A stretch of DNA of 64,000 nucleotides, taken from contig NZ_JAJQMN010000004.1 in the NCBI RefSeq assembly GCF_028994775.1, positions 310,001-374,000 on the forward strand. Direction: 5' to 3'. Shown piece by piece: positions 15,385 to 22,965 of this stretch; within the stretch, counting starts at the first letter, position 1; the number at the start of each line of letters is the position of its first letter. Position numbers and translations under genes: made by a program. Source of the DNA: Promicromonospora iranensis (GTDB taxonomy: Bacteria; Actinomycetota; Actinomycetes; Actinomycetales; Cellulomonadaceae). The notes beneath the pieces are model-generated. The model was given only the letters and a program-made list of their open reading frames with translations. It was not told where the DNA came from and did not search any database.

Positions 15385-17130
15385 GTGTCTGACGTCGTGG
15401 CGATCAAGGACCAGGTGGAGGCGGCCGTGCGGGCCGCCCTGTCCCAGGTGCTCCCGGCCGAGCTGGCCGGCACCGACCCGGTGGTCCGACGATCCGACCG
15501 CGCCGACTTCCAGGCGAACGGCACACTCGCCGTGGCCAAGAAGGCCGCACGCTCCCCGCGCGACATCGGGGCCGACGTCGCCGGGCGCCTGACCGGACTC
15601 ACCGCCGAGGTCTCGGGTCCGGGCTTCCTGAACATCACCGTGCCCGACGACGTCGTGTGGTCGGCCGTCGCGGCACGCCTCGCCGACACCCGGCTCGGCC
15701 TGACCACGCCCAGCACGGGTGAGCGGGTGGTGGTCGATTACTCGGCGCCGAACGTGGCCAAGGAAATGCACGTCGGCCACCTGCGCTCGTCGGTGATCGG
15801 CGACGCTCTCGTGCGCGTCCTGGAGCACCTGGGCGCGGACGTGACCCGGCAGAACCACATCGGGGACTGGGGCACCCAGTTCGGCATGCTGATCCAGTAC
15901 CTCGACGAGCACCCGGATGTGTCCTGGAAGGGCCGCGGCGCCGAGACGATGTCTGCGCTGGACGGCCTGTACAAGGCTGCCCGGGCCGAGTTCGAGGCCG
16001 ATCCGGCGTTCGCGGACCGCTCCCGGGCCCGGGTCGTGGCCCTGCAGGCCGGCGATGCGGCGACCCTGGATGTGTGGCGTGACCTGGTCGCCGAGTCGGA
16101 GAAGGCGTTCGAGGTCATCTACGACCGGCTCGGGATCCTGCTGGACGGCGACGACTTCGACGGCGAGTCCCGCTACAACGACGCGCTGCCCGGCATCGTC
16201 GAAGAACTGCTCCGCACCGGTATCGCCACCGAGTCCGACGGCGCCGTGGTCACCTTCACCGACGGCGTCACCGGCCCCGAGGGCGAGCCCGTGCCGCTGA
16301 TCGTGCGCAAGAAGGACGGCGGCTTCGGATACGCCGCCACCGACCTGGCCACGATCCGGCTGCGGGTGGACCACTACCAGGCCGACCGCATCCTCTACGT
16401 CGTCGACGCCCGGCAAGCCCTGCACTTCCGCATGGTCTTCGACACCGCCCGCCGCGCCGGCTGGCTGCCCGACACCGTCCAGACCGAGCACGTCCCGTTC
16501 GGCACCGTGCTCGGCACCGACGGGCGCCCGTTCAAGACCCGCTCCGGCAAGACTGTGCGCCTGGCCGACCTGCTCGACGACGCCGAGGCCGCCATCCGCA
16601 CCGTCCTGGAGGCCAAGGAGCACGACTTCGCCGACGCCGAGCTCGACGACGTCGTGCACGCCGCCGGGATCGCCGCGATCAAGTACGCCGACCTGTCCAA
16701 CACGCGCACGAAGGACTACGTGTTCGACGTGGAACAGATGGTCGCCACCACCGGCAACACCGGCGTCTACCTGCAGTACGCGCACGCCCGCGTTCGCTCC
16801 ATCCTCCGCAAGGCACGCACCGAGGCGACACCCGGCGATTCCGTGGACGCCACGCTCCCGGCGCACCCCACCGAGAAGGCTCTCGCGCTCACCCTCGACG
16901 CCTTCGAGGCCGCCCTGCGCGACGTCGCCGACACCCTCGAACCGCACCGGCTGTGCGGATACCTCTACGACGTGGCCACCGCGTTCACCAGGTTCTACGA
17001 CGCCTGCCCTGTCCGGAAGGCAGACGACGACACTGTGCGCGCCAACCGGCTCGCTCTGTGCGACCTCACCGGCCAGACCCTCGCCACCGGCCTGGACCTC
17101 CTCGGTATCCGGGCGCCCGAGAGGATGTGA
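15385..17130 (+). CDS. argS: Arginine--tRNA ligase
   Basis: This encodes 581 residues. It charges tRNA-Arg with arginine using ATP and is a class I synthetase. The N-terminal Add-1 domain is present ('A-D-F-Q-A-N-G-T-L-A-V-A-K-K'). The HIGH motif is 'S-A-P-N-V-A-K-E-M-H-V-G-H-L-R-S', and 'N-H-I-G-D-W-G-T-Q-F-G-M-L' follows. The usual degenerate KMSKS region is 'F-K-T-R-S-G-K-T-V-R-L'. The C-terminal DALR domain ends in 'G-L-D-L-L-G-I-R-A-P-E-R-M'. GTG 15385 is preferred because GGAAAGG lies at 15371-15377. The length is normal and the protein looks functional. It stands alone, without the usual lysA/hom neighbours, among decayed genes, so it may be an additional or relocated copy. Confidence 0.95.
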   Translation: MSDVVAIKDQVEAAVRAALSQVLPAELAGTDPVVRRSDRADFQANGTLAVAKKAARSPRDIGADVAGRLTGLTAEVSGPGFLNITVPDDVVWSAVAARLADTRLGLTTPSTGERVVVDYSAPNVAKEMHVGHLRSSVIGDALVRVLEHLGADVTRQNHIGDWGTQFGMLIQYLDEHPDVSWKGRGAETMSALDGLYKAARAEFEADPAFADRSRARVVALQAGDAATLDVWRDLVAESEKAFEVIYDRLGILLDGDDFDGESRYNDALPGIVEELLRTGIATESDGAVVTFTDGVTGPEGEPVPLIVRKKDGGFGYAATDLATIRLRVDHYQADRILYVVDARQALHFRMVFDTARRAGWLPDTVQTEHVPFGTVLGTDGRPFKTRSGKTVRLADLLDDAEAAIRTVLEAKEHDFADAELDDVVHAAGIAAIKYADLSNTRTKDYVFDVEQMVATTGNTGVYLQYAHARVRSILRKARTEATPGDSVDATLPAHPTEKALALTLDAFEAALRDVADTLEPHRLCGYLYDVATAFTRFYDACPVRKADDDTVRANRLALCDLTGQTLATGLDLLGIRAPERM

Positions 17131-17283
17131 CATGTCGGTATCGAGAGACGCTCTGAGCGCCGTCATGCCGACACCGGCCAGCACTCGACCCAATGGCGTC
17201 TTCGGTCATCGTGACGCTCAGGCTGACGATGTCGACACTGCCCATGATCGCGCCCCTGGTTGGCTGGACGGTCTACAACGGGT

Positions 17284-17371
17284 TCATCGCACCATACGGA
17301 TCAGAGCGAAATTGAGGTCATCGGTGAACTCGGCGCGGTCCGGCCGCGGGTCGCACCAGTGGCTCGCTCAT
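17284..17371 (-). pseudogene. GNAT acetyltransferase remnant with large internal deletion
   Basis: The end of the intact GNAT at 63087 (… L-N-F-A-L-I-R-M-V-R-stop) and its beginning (M-N-E-P-L-V-R-P) are both recognisable here, but joined after loss of about 400 bp. The remnant is 88 bp against 495 bp. Homology continues about 30 bp beyond the stop and about 45 bp beyond the start, so the whole locus is related to 63.05-63.62 kb. The rest of 17131-17546 holds no gene. Confidence 0.8.
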
Positions 17372-17546
17372 CGGCTCACGATGACACCTGACAAGCACCG
17401 TCCGCGAAGCTTTCCTAGTTCTCACTGGCCGCCTTTCGCTGACGCGAAGGCTTCGGACTGCAGGCCCGTCGGGATGACCTGGCGCTGAGCCGTAGCCCAG
17501 AGAAAGCCGTGGCGTCCTTCGTCAGACCCTCGATACCGTCGCGCCC

Positions 17547-18161
17547 ATGCTTGAGATCCCACAACGGCAGGTACGTGCCGTGTACGACGACGCCACGATC
17601 GTCGTCTACCAGGCCTACCCACCCGCTATCGCTGACGCCGCCCTGGCGGCCGGGACGTTCGTGCCACCGTTCAAGCGCGAGCGGATGACCTGGATCAAAC
17701 CATCGTTCCTCTGGATGATGTATCGCTCCGGCTGGGCGACCAAACCCGACCAGGAGCGCGTCTTGGCCGTACGGATCACCCGCGCCGGGTTCGAGGAGGC
17801 GCTGGCGGCCTCGTGCCTGTCGCACTTCGACCGGTCGGTGTATCGCGACGCCGCGGCCTGGACCACGCGCAAGCGCCAGTCCGAGGTGCGCGTGCAGTGG
17901 GATCCCGAGCGGACGTCGTCCGGTAGCCCCTTGCCGCACCGGTCGCTCCAGGTCGGGCTCAGCGGCAGCGCCGTCAGCGCGTACATCGACGAGTGGATCG
18001 TGGGGATCGACGACATCACCGAGCAGGTCCACCATCTGCACGGCCTGCTGCGCTCCGATCCGGACGCTGTCCCCGCCATGCTTCCGCCGGAGAATGCATA
18101 CCCCCTTCCCTGCGACGTCGCCCAGACCATCGGTGCAACGCCCACGCCGGTTGCGGCCTGA
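17547..18161 (+). CDS. DUF4291 domain protein
   Basis: This encodes 204 residues. DUF4291 features are 'R-A-V-Y-D-D-A-T-I-V-V-Y-Q-A-Y', 'A-L-A-A-G-T-F-V-P-P-F-K-R-E-R-M-T-W-I-K-P-S-F-L-W-M-M-Y-R', 'V-R-V-Q-W-D-P-E-R' and 'L-P-H-R-S-L-Q-V-G-L-S'. The family is widespread and cytoplasmic with no assigned reaction. The stop overlaps the next start (TGATG at 18159-18163), so the pair is translationally coupled. Confidence 0.9.
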   Translation: MLEIPQRQVRAVYDDATIVVYQAYPPAIADAALAAGTFVPPFKRERMTWIKPSFLWMMYRSGWATKPDQERVLAVRITRAGFEEALAASCLSHFDRSVYRDAAAWTTRKRQSEVRVQWDPERTSSGSPLPHRSLQVGLSGSAVSAYIDEWIVGIDDITEQVHHLHGLLRSDPDAVPAMLPPENAYPLPCDVAQTIGATPTPVAA

Positions 18162-18841
18162 TGAAGCTGGCCGGTACGGCCTGGCGCACGCTCACGGCCG
18201 ACGTCGCCGTGGGCGGGCGGAAGTTCCGTGTGGTGCGCCCCGCTCGGCCGCCGAAGCACGCCCCGCTGTACACGGGCTACCGGTCCCATCAGATGCTCGT
18301 CGACAAGCCGTCGGCCGTCGACCTCGCCGCGGCCTGGTGGCTCGCCGCCCGGTCCCCGCGGACGGTCGTGTGGCTGCCGCTACGCCAGACGGCGGCGTCG
18401 TGCGGCAGCCACTGCTACGGCCAGCGGCTCGATCTGGTGCTGATGCATCACAGCCTCAGCCTTCCCGTCGCGGCATGGAAGCAGGCCCGGGCACAGATCC
18501 GGCAGACCCGCCCGCACACCGTCGTCCTGCCCGAGCGCCCCTTCCCGGACCTCACCCAGGCCGACCACGAACGGTCGCACTGGCGGGAGAACCATGACCA
18601 CCTGCGGTTCGCGCTTGCCGCCGACACGCTCTTCCTCATCGGCAGCCGTGCGGCGTTCGAGCTGCAGGCCGACCAGCTACGCGGCCTGGTCGAGGACTGT
18701 CCCGCCCACATGGCAGCCAAGCCCGGGACCCATTGCTGCGCCGAGATCGGGCTCGGCGGCGCGCCGTTCACGTCGTCGGACAAGAATCGCCGCAATGCCT
18801 GGGGCGAGGTCCACGTCGAGTACTGCGCCGACCACCGGTAG
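18161..18841 (+). CDS. Hypothetical protein coupled to DUF4291
   Basis: This encodes 226 residues. The start overlaps the DUF4291 stop. There is no signal peptide or membrane helix. There is a possible metal- or redox-relevant group of cysteines and histidines ('C-G-S-H-C-Y-G-Q', 'H-H-S-L', 'G-T-H-C-C-A-E-I-G-L-G-G'). The C-terminus has a conserved-looking 'SSDKNRRNAWGEVHVEYC'. The tight coupling implies the two proteins work together, but the role is not known to me. Confidence 0.6.
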   Translation: MKLAGTAWRTLTADVAVGGRKFRVVRPARPPKHAPLYTGYRSHQMLVDKPSAVDLAAAWWLAARSPRTVVWLPLRQTAASCGSHCYGQRLDLVLMHHSLSLPVAAWKQARAQIRQTRPHTVVLPERPFPDLTQADHERSHWRENHDHLRFALAADTLFLIGSRAAFELQADQLRGLVEDCPAHMAAKPGTHCCAEIGLGGAPFTSSDKNRRNAWGEVHVEYCADHR

Positions 18842-18936
18842 ACCCACGCGACATCGGGGCCGACGCTCCGGAGGCTCACAACCCGCACGGTTGACACTCC
18901 TGGACCGCCTCATGATCGGAGAACCATGGCAGCCAG

Positions 18937-19086
18937 TCATCGGTACTCCGCGACGACGTCGATCGTTCCGACGATGTTCGCGTTGAGCTCGTCGAGGTCC
19001 TCGGCCGGGATCCAGTACTCCAGGATCGTCGCCCCACCGACCTGCTGGACGTCGTACCGGTCCAGGAACTCGGCAGTCACGATCAT
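18937..19086 (-). pseudogene. C-terminal fragment resembling the ADP-ribosylation/crystallin J1-type family
   Basis: The minus strand encodes MIVTAEFLDRYDVQQVGG then A-T-I-L-E-Y-W-I-P-A-E-D-L-D-E-L-N-A-N-I-V-G-T-I-D-V-V-A-E-Y-R and a stop. The alternation of F-L-x-R-Y-x-V-Q-x-V-G-G with a W-x-P-A-E-x-L-x-E-x-N-x-x-I-V-G-x-I-x-V-V end is typical of the C-terminus of proteins often labelled ADP-ribosylation/crystallin J1. In-frame coding-like sequence continues upstream (F-H-G-Q-P-G-S-H-Q-A-N-A) to about 19120. It then meets the terminator of the next gene, so the N-terminal two thirds are missing. Confidence 0.55.
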
Positions 19087-19126
19087 TGCGTTGGCCTGGT
19101 GCGAGCCAGGCTGGCCGTGAAACGGA

Positions 19127-19158
19127 GCAGGCCGGCCCGCATCGACGGGCCGGCCTGC
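19127..19158. terminator. Rho-independent-type hairpin
   Basis: A perfect 13-bp stem (GCAGGCCGGCCCG, 19127-19139, with 19146-19158) around a 6-base loop lies 15 bp beyond the stop of the large secreted protein. No U-tract is present, which is usual in high-GC actinobacteria. Confidence 0.8.
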
Positions 19159-19173
19159 ACTCAGTTCCCGGGA

Positions 19174-21354
19174 TCAGCCCGTAGCCACAAGCTGCGGCTC
19201 CTTCCGAGCCGGCGGGTCGTCCGGCGTCGGCGTCGGCGTCGGGGCCGGCGGGTCATCCGGAGTCGGCGTAGGCGTCGGAGTGGGCGTCGGAGTCGGAGTC
19301 GGAGTCGGAGTCGGCTCGATCGGCTCCTGCGCCGTGCCACCGCCGACGAGCGCGTCCTCGTCCCCGTAGCCCACGATGTCGACGCGGGATTCCTGGACGG
19401 CCCGGGGCAGCTCGGCGTGGTCGCGACGGAACTCCTCGGTGGGCGTCTGCTTCCTCGGCGACTTGTCCAGCTCGACGCCACCGTAGATCGGGTAGGTCCA
19501 GGTCCACGGCTCGCCGTTGACGATCTCCTCCCGGGTGACCTCGAACTGGACCCGGGTCCAGTCGTTCTCCATCATGTCGTCCCAGACGTCCTTGGCCTCC
19601 CAGTCCGTCCCTTCGGGCCACACGGATGCGTCCCCGGAGTCGATGATCGCGTCGTACGGTCCCGGGGTCGCCTCGTTGCGCTGCTTCACCCACGCGGCGG
19701 CGACCCTGGCCCGGTAGACGCTGCGCAGGTCCGCGTACTTCGGGTCGGTGTTGATCAGCTGCTCGACCACGGGGGCGAGGTGCTCCTGCGCCATCCGGAA
19801 GTTGTGGTCCATGATCTCGTCGCTCGCGGTGCACGGCTCCTGGCCGTCGGGGTAGTTGGTGAACTCCATCCGCTCCTTGCCCACGCTCATCGGGGCATCC
19901 AGGATGTAGAGGCGGTCACCCTCCTGGCGGACCTTGGCCGGGGCCGCGTAGATCCACTGGCGGGTGGAAGGCCAGCACACGCTGCCGTCCGGGTTGGTCC
20001 GTAGCGAGTCCCAGTACGCCGCGCCCACCTCGGTCTCGGGGTTGGTCAGCCGGGTGAAGTCGCGCTTCATCTCCAGGTCGGCCTCCAGGAGCACGCGGGC
20101 GGCCTTGGTGTCCGCGAACAGCGGGTCCGTGACCTGGTCGGGGTGGTCCGGGTTGAGGTTGACCCAGAACACCTCGTCGGGCAGGGCGAGCCAGGTGTAG
20201 AACGCGTCCGAGCTCAGGTTCAGGGTCTTCTCGCCGCCGAAGGACGGGTTCGCGGCCTCGTCGGGGTTGTCGTCCGCCTGGAACGAGTAGCCGACGTCGC
20301 CCGTGCCGGGGTCGACCTCCAGGTAGCTGAGCTCGAGCGACGACCAGTCGATGCCACCCGGCCGCCGGAATCCCCAGTCGCGCGCGCCGAGCTCACGGGG
20401 CAGGTTCTGGAACCGCCGCGCCTCTGCCGGGTTCCTTCCGGTCTGCTTGGCCAGGTCCTGCACCTTGCTGTTCTGGCCCTTCGAGCTCGGGTCTATCGGG
20501 CCGGGCGCGCAGCGGGCGAGCGCCTGCATCTTGCCCGTGGGGCACCCGCCCGGGTTGGTCGGCTGGATGTTGGTGATCCTGGGCTTGACCTTGATCGGGG
20601 CCGAGTTCATATTGGCGTTCTTCAGCGCTTCACGGGTGGGCTTGTCCGGCGCCTGGCCGTGGACGTACGTCGTGCGGGACAGGGTCTTGTTGTCGACGAG
20701 GACCTTGTACTTCGCCAACTGTTCCCTCGTGTGCCCCGACCCCGCCTTCACCTCGATGGCGAACCTCGTCTTCTTGTGGACGATGTCCACCCGGACAGAC
20801 TGGCCCTTCGGGCCCAGAGTCTTCTCGCACAGCCAGTCGTCGCCGGTCAGCCCGAGCTTCTCGACGATGAGCTTGTGCAGGGCATGCCCCCGCGCGTTGT
20901 TGTCGTGCACCGTGACGTAGCTGTTGCGCCACCCGTCGAAGGCCGCGTTGATCTTCTCCTTCGTATCGAGTTCCGAGTGCCCGTCGAGCCAGGCGTTCCA
21001 CCGCGCGAACAGGTGCTTCTTGGTGCCGACGCCCTTCCCCCGGTACTTCGTGCCGTATTCCGCACGCACGTCGTCCGGATCAGTGCTCGGCAACTTGGTG
21101 TTCCGGACCGGCTCAGCGGGGTTCACGTAGTCCAGCGGCAGTTCACCGAGCGCGGCGATCTCCGCCGCGTCGGGCATCGTGGTCCGCTGCGTGCCCGTGG
21201 GCTTGGGCAGCTTGAACACGTCGCGACACAACTTCCCCGAGAGGTCCGCCGCAGAGGCGGACTCCGCCTGCGGGACCGTCACCAGGGTAAAGATCAGAGC
21301 GAAAGCCAGGAGGACCGCCTGTAGCCGTTTCCGAGCATCGGTCGTCACGGACAC
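19174..21354 (-). CDS. Large secreted protein with nuclease-like (PD-(D/E)xK-type) motif and PT-repeat tail
   Basis: This encodes 726 residues from GTG 21354, which a strong GGAAGGAG site supports. A signal peptide covers about residues 1-36. Residues 115-260 carry 'V-R-V-D190-I-V-H-K-K-T-R-F-A-I-E201-V-K203-A-G', the spacing of a PD-(D/E)xK nuclease core, followed by a helix with Q-L-A-K-Y-K. The central 400 residues are acidic, Trp/Tyr-rich and unrecognised. The C-terminus is a PT-rich stalk of about 25 residues with two D-D-P-P-A segments, ending abruptly in Q-L-V-A-T-G. That looks like a sortase motif without the membrane helix. It could be a secreted toxin or extracellular nuclease, but no function is proven. 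Confidence 0.7.
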   Translation of the reverse strand: MSVTTDARKRLQAVLLAFALIFTLVTVPQAESASAADLSGKLCRDVFKLPKPTGTQRTTMPDAAEIAALGELPLDYVNPAEPVRNTKLPSTDPDDVRAEYGTKYRGKGVGTKKHLFARWNAWLDGHSELDTKEKINAAFDGWRNSYVTVHDNNARGHALHKLIVEKLGLTGDDWLCEKTLGPKGQSVRVDIVHKKTRFAIEVKAGSGHTREQLAKYKVLVDNKTLSRTTYVHGQAPDKPTREALKNANMNSAPIKVKPRITNIQPTNPGGCPTGKMQALARCAPGPIDPSSKGQNSKVQDLAKQTGRNPAEARRFQNLPRELGARDWGFRRPGGIDWSSLELSYLEVDPGTGDVGYSFQADDNPDEAANPSFGGEKTLNLSSDAFYTWLALPDEVFWVNLNPDHPDQVTDPLFADTKAARVLLEADLEMKRDFTRLTNPETEVGAAYWDSLRTNPDGSVCWPSTRQWIYAAPAKVRQEGDRLYILDAPMSVGKERMEFTNYPDGQEPCTASDEIMDHNFRMAQEHLAPVVEQLINTDPKYADLRSVYRARVAAAWVKQRNEATPGPYDAIIDSGDASVWPEGTDWEAKDVWDDMMENDWTRVQFEVTREEIVNGEPWTWTYPIYGGVELDKSPRKQTPTEEFRRDHAELPRAVQESRVDIVGYGDEDALVGGGTAQEPIEPTPTPTPTPTPTPTPTPTPDDPPAPTPTPTPDDPPARKEPQLVATG

Positions 21355-21533
21355 GATGACTCCTTCCAGGACGTATGGGTCCGTCCGGTCGACGCGCCGG
21401 ACGACATGTGGCGGCATCAACGTTGACACCGATTCTCCACAAACGCGACGAAAGTCGGCACAGGGCGGCGGCACAGGGCGGCGGCGCCGGGATTCGGTGG
21501 CGACGACCGCGTCCGCCCGCCTACCGTGGCGGC

Positions 21534-22418
21534 ATGCAGACTGCGCCCGACGACGGCCTCGCCCGCTGGCTCGACCACATCGGCCCGATGCTGGCGGGGC
21601 TGCAGGATCTGGTCGTCGACTCCGGGACGGCGCTCGACCACTCCGCGGCCTCCCTGCGCGACCTCGAACGCCTCCTGCTCACCGAGACGCTGGACGCCGC
21701 ACCCCGCGAGGGTCTCGTCGAGGCGCTCGGCGGGTACCTCGGGGAGTCGCTGCTGACCGTCGGCGGCGGGGCTTGGTCATGGGACGAGGCTTCCGGCCTG
21801 CCGGTCGCCGCCTTGGACGCCGGCGGGACGGTCGAGCCGATGTCGCTCGTCCTCGACGCCGTCACCCGCCGCACCGGCACCGTGTGGGCGGGCGAGCACG
21901 AACGCGTCATGGCGGAGGCCGCCCGACGTCGTGCCGACGACGACGGCTGGGAACCTCGCCGCGCCGACCCACCCGCGCTGCCGACCCGTGCGGGCGACGA
22001 CACGCCCGACCCCTGGCTCCCCCGCTGGCTCACGGCGCGCCGCGACCGGTTCGACGCATGGTCCGCGGAGACCGGGCGAGCCCAGGAGCTCGACTTCAGC
22101 CCGGCGTCGCTGGTTCCGCTCGCGCAGGTGGTCCGGCAGCGGATCCCGTCCCCGGAGGCCCTGAAAGCTCAGATGGACGACGACCTCGTGCAGGGCGCGA
22201 TCTGGTACCTGGGCGAGGTCGCACGGATCCACCGCGCCGCGCGCTGGCGCTACACACCCGACCCGGACGGCACGAGCGCGAACCCCTCGGTAGGCAGGCC
22301 GTGGGTCGCGCAGGACGACGACGGCGGGGGGTCTGCGATCCCCGCGCTGGAGCTCCGGGTCGCGGTCAGGGCTGACACCGACGATGTTCTCCTGGAACGG
22401 TTCGCGGAGTTCGACTAA
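21534..22418 (+). CDS. Hypothetical protein, 294 residues
   Basis: ATG 21534 opens a 294-residue acidic protein. It has an N-terminal helical part ('W-L-D-H-I-G-P-M-L-A-G-L-Q-D-L-V-V-D-S'), a central segment 'T-V-G-G-G-A-W-S-W-D-E-A-S-G-L-P-V', and a middle 'D-P-W-L-P-R-W-L-T-A-R-R-D-R-F' followed by 'R-Q-R-I-P-S-P-E-A-L'. There is no signal or membrane segment. The frame continues upstream to 21375, but the ATG with the neighbouring sequence of the divergent gene's promoter fits better. I do not recognise it. Confidence 0.65.
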   Translation: MQTAPDDGLARWLDHIGPMLAGLQDLVVDSGTALDHSAASLRDLERLLLTETLDAAPREGLVEALGGYLGESLLTVGGGAWSWDEASGLPVAALDAGGTVEPMSLVLDAVTRRTGTVWAGEHERVMAEAARRRADDDGWEPRRADPPALPTRAGDDTPDPWLPRWLTARRDRFDAWSAETGRAQELDFSPASLVPLAQVVRQRIPSPEALKAQMDDDLVQGAIWYLGEVARIHRAARWRYTPDPDGTSANPSVGRPWVAQDDDGGGSAIPALELRVAVRADTDDVLLERFAEFD

Positions 22419-22471
22419 CAGGCCCTCGATCTTGCGCGGATTTCTTCTTGACGACCCGGGGCCATGGCGAC

Positions 22472-22653
22472 GCAAAGAGGACCGAATCCGTGGAATCCGC
22501 GGATCTGGGCCTCTGATCAGGCCGACCACACAAGGGCGGCCGAGCGACCAACTAGAAGTTGATCATGTGGTTCGCAGGCGCTGGATCGTTGGAACTCTGC
22601 GGTTTCTAGCCTAGCCGGCGTGGGGCGTGCCTGCTGCGTGCCACTCCGACCCT
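22472..22653. repeat. Diverged dispersed repeat, copy B
   Basis: Partner of 13341-13525, with the same order of blocks: GATCTGGGCCTCTG near 22501, then CATGTGGTTCGCAGGCGCTG near 22564, then GCGGTTTCTAG near 22600, ending at CCACTCCGACC. It lies between a hypothetical gene and the defence island, about 310 bp beyond the 3' end of the GmrSD-type gene. Confidence 0.6.
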
Positions 22654-22965
22654 AACCACGCTGGCACTCGGCGAAGGCTTTCGATCCTGGTGGTAGCGCG
22701 CAGTTTGAATTTAAACCCATGCATTCGCGGCTACACGCCGAACCCTTCCAGCCCGACGTCAACGCGGGCGTGCGCGAGGTAGAAGCATGCCTCGTCGAGG
22801 TCACAACCGGTGCCGGCGTCGTAGAACTCGCATTAGCTAAACCACGCTCAGTCAGGATGCGGCTCGGCAGTCGGCAGAAGATGCAGTGGCCTGAGAGAGA
22901 CTCGACGCGGATCCCTTCCGCGTACGAGCCGGCGAAGGCCAGAGCAGTCTCTCTGCGTAACAACG
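22654..22965 (-). other. Spacer with possible decayed gene
   Basis: No intact gene is visible. The minus strand has a coding-like tail, 'EFYDAGTGCDLDEACFYLAH' continuing to a TAG at 22731-22733. In another frame just upstream is 'S-G-H-C-I-F-C-R-L-P-S-R-I-L', reminiscent of the start of an HIT-type protein. A frameshifted remnant is possible, but I cannot name it with confidence. Confidence 0.25.

Noticed and set aside
15379-17193. Long open frame on the minus strand opposite argS
   Set aside because: It mirrors argS in a GC-rich reading frame, has no recognisable domain, and the sense strand encodes a clear arginyl-tRNA synthetase.
19240-19330. Short tandem repeats as a CRISPR array
   Set aside because: These are the codons of the PT-rich stalk of the secreted protein. 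There are no spacers or cas genes.
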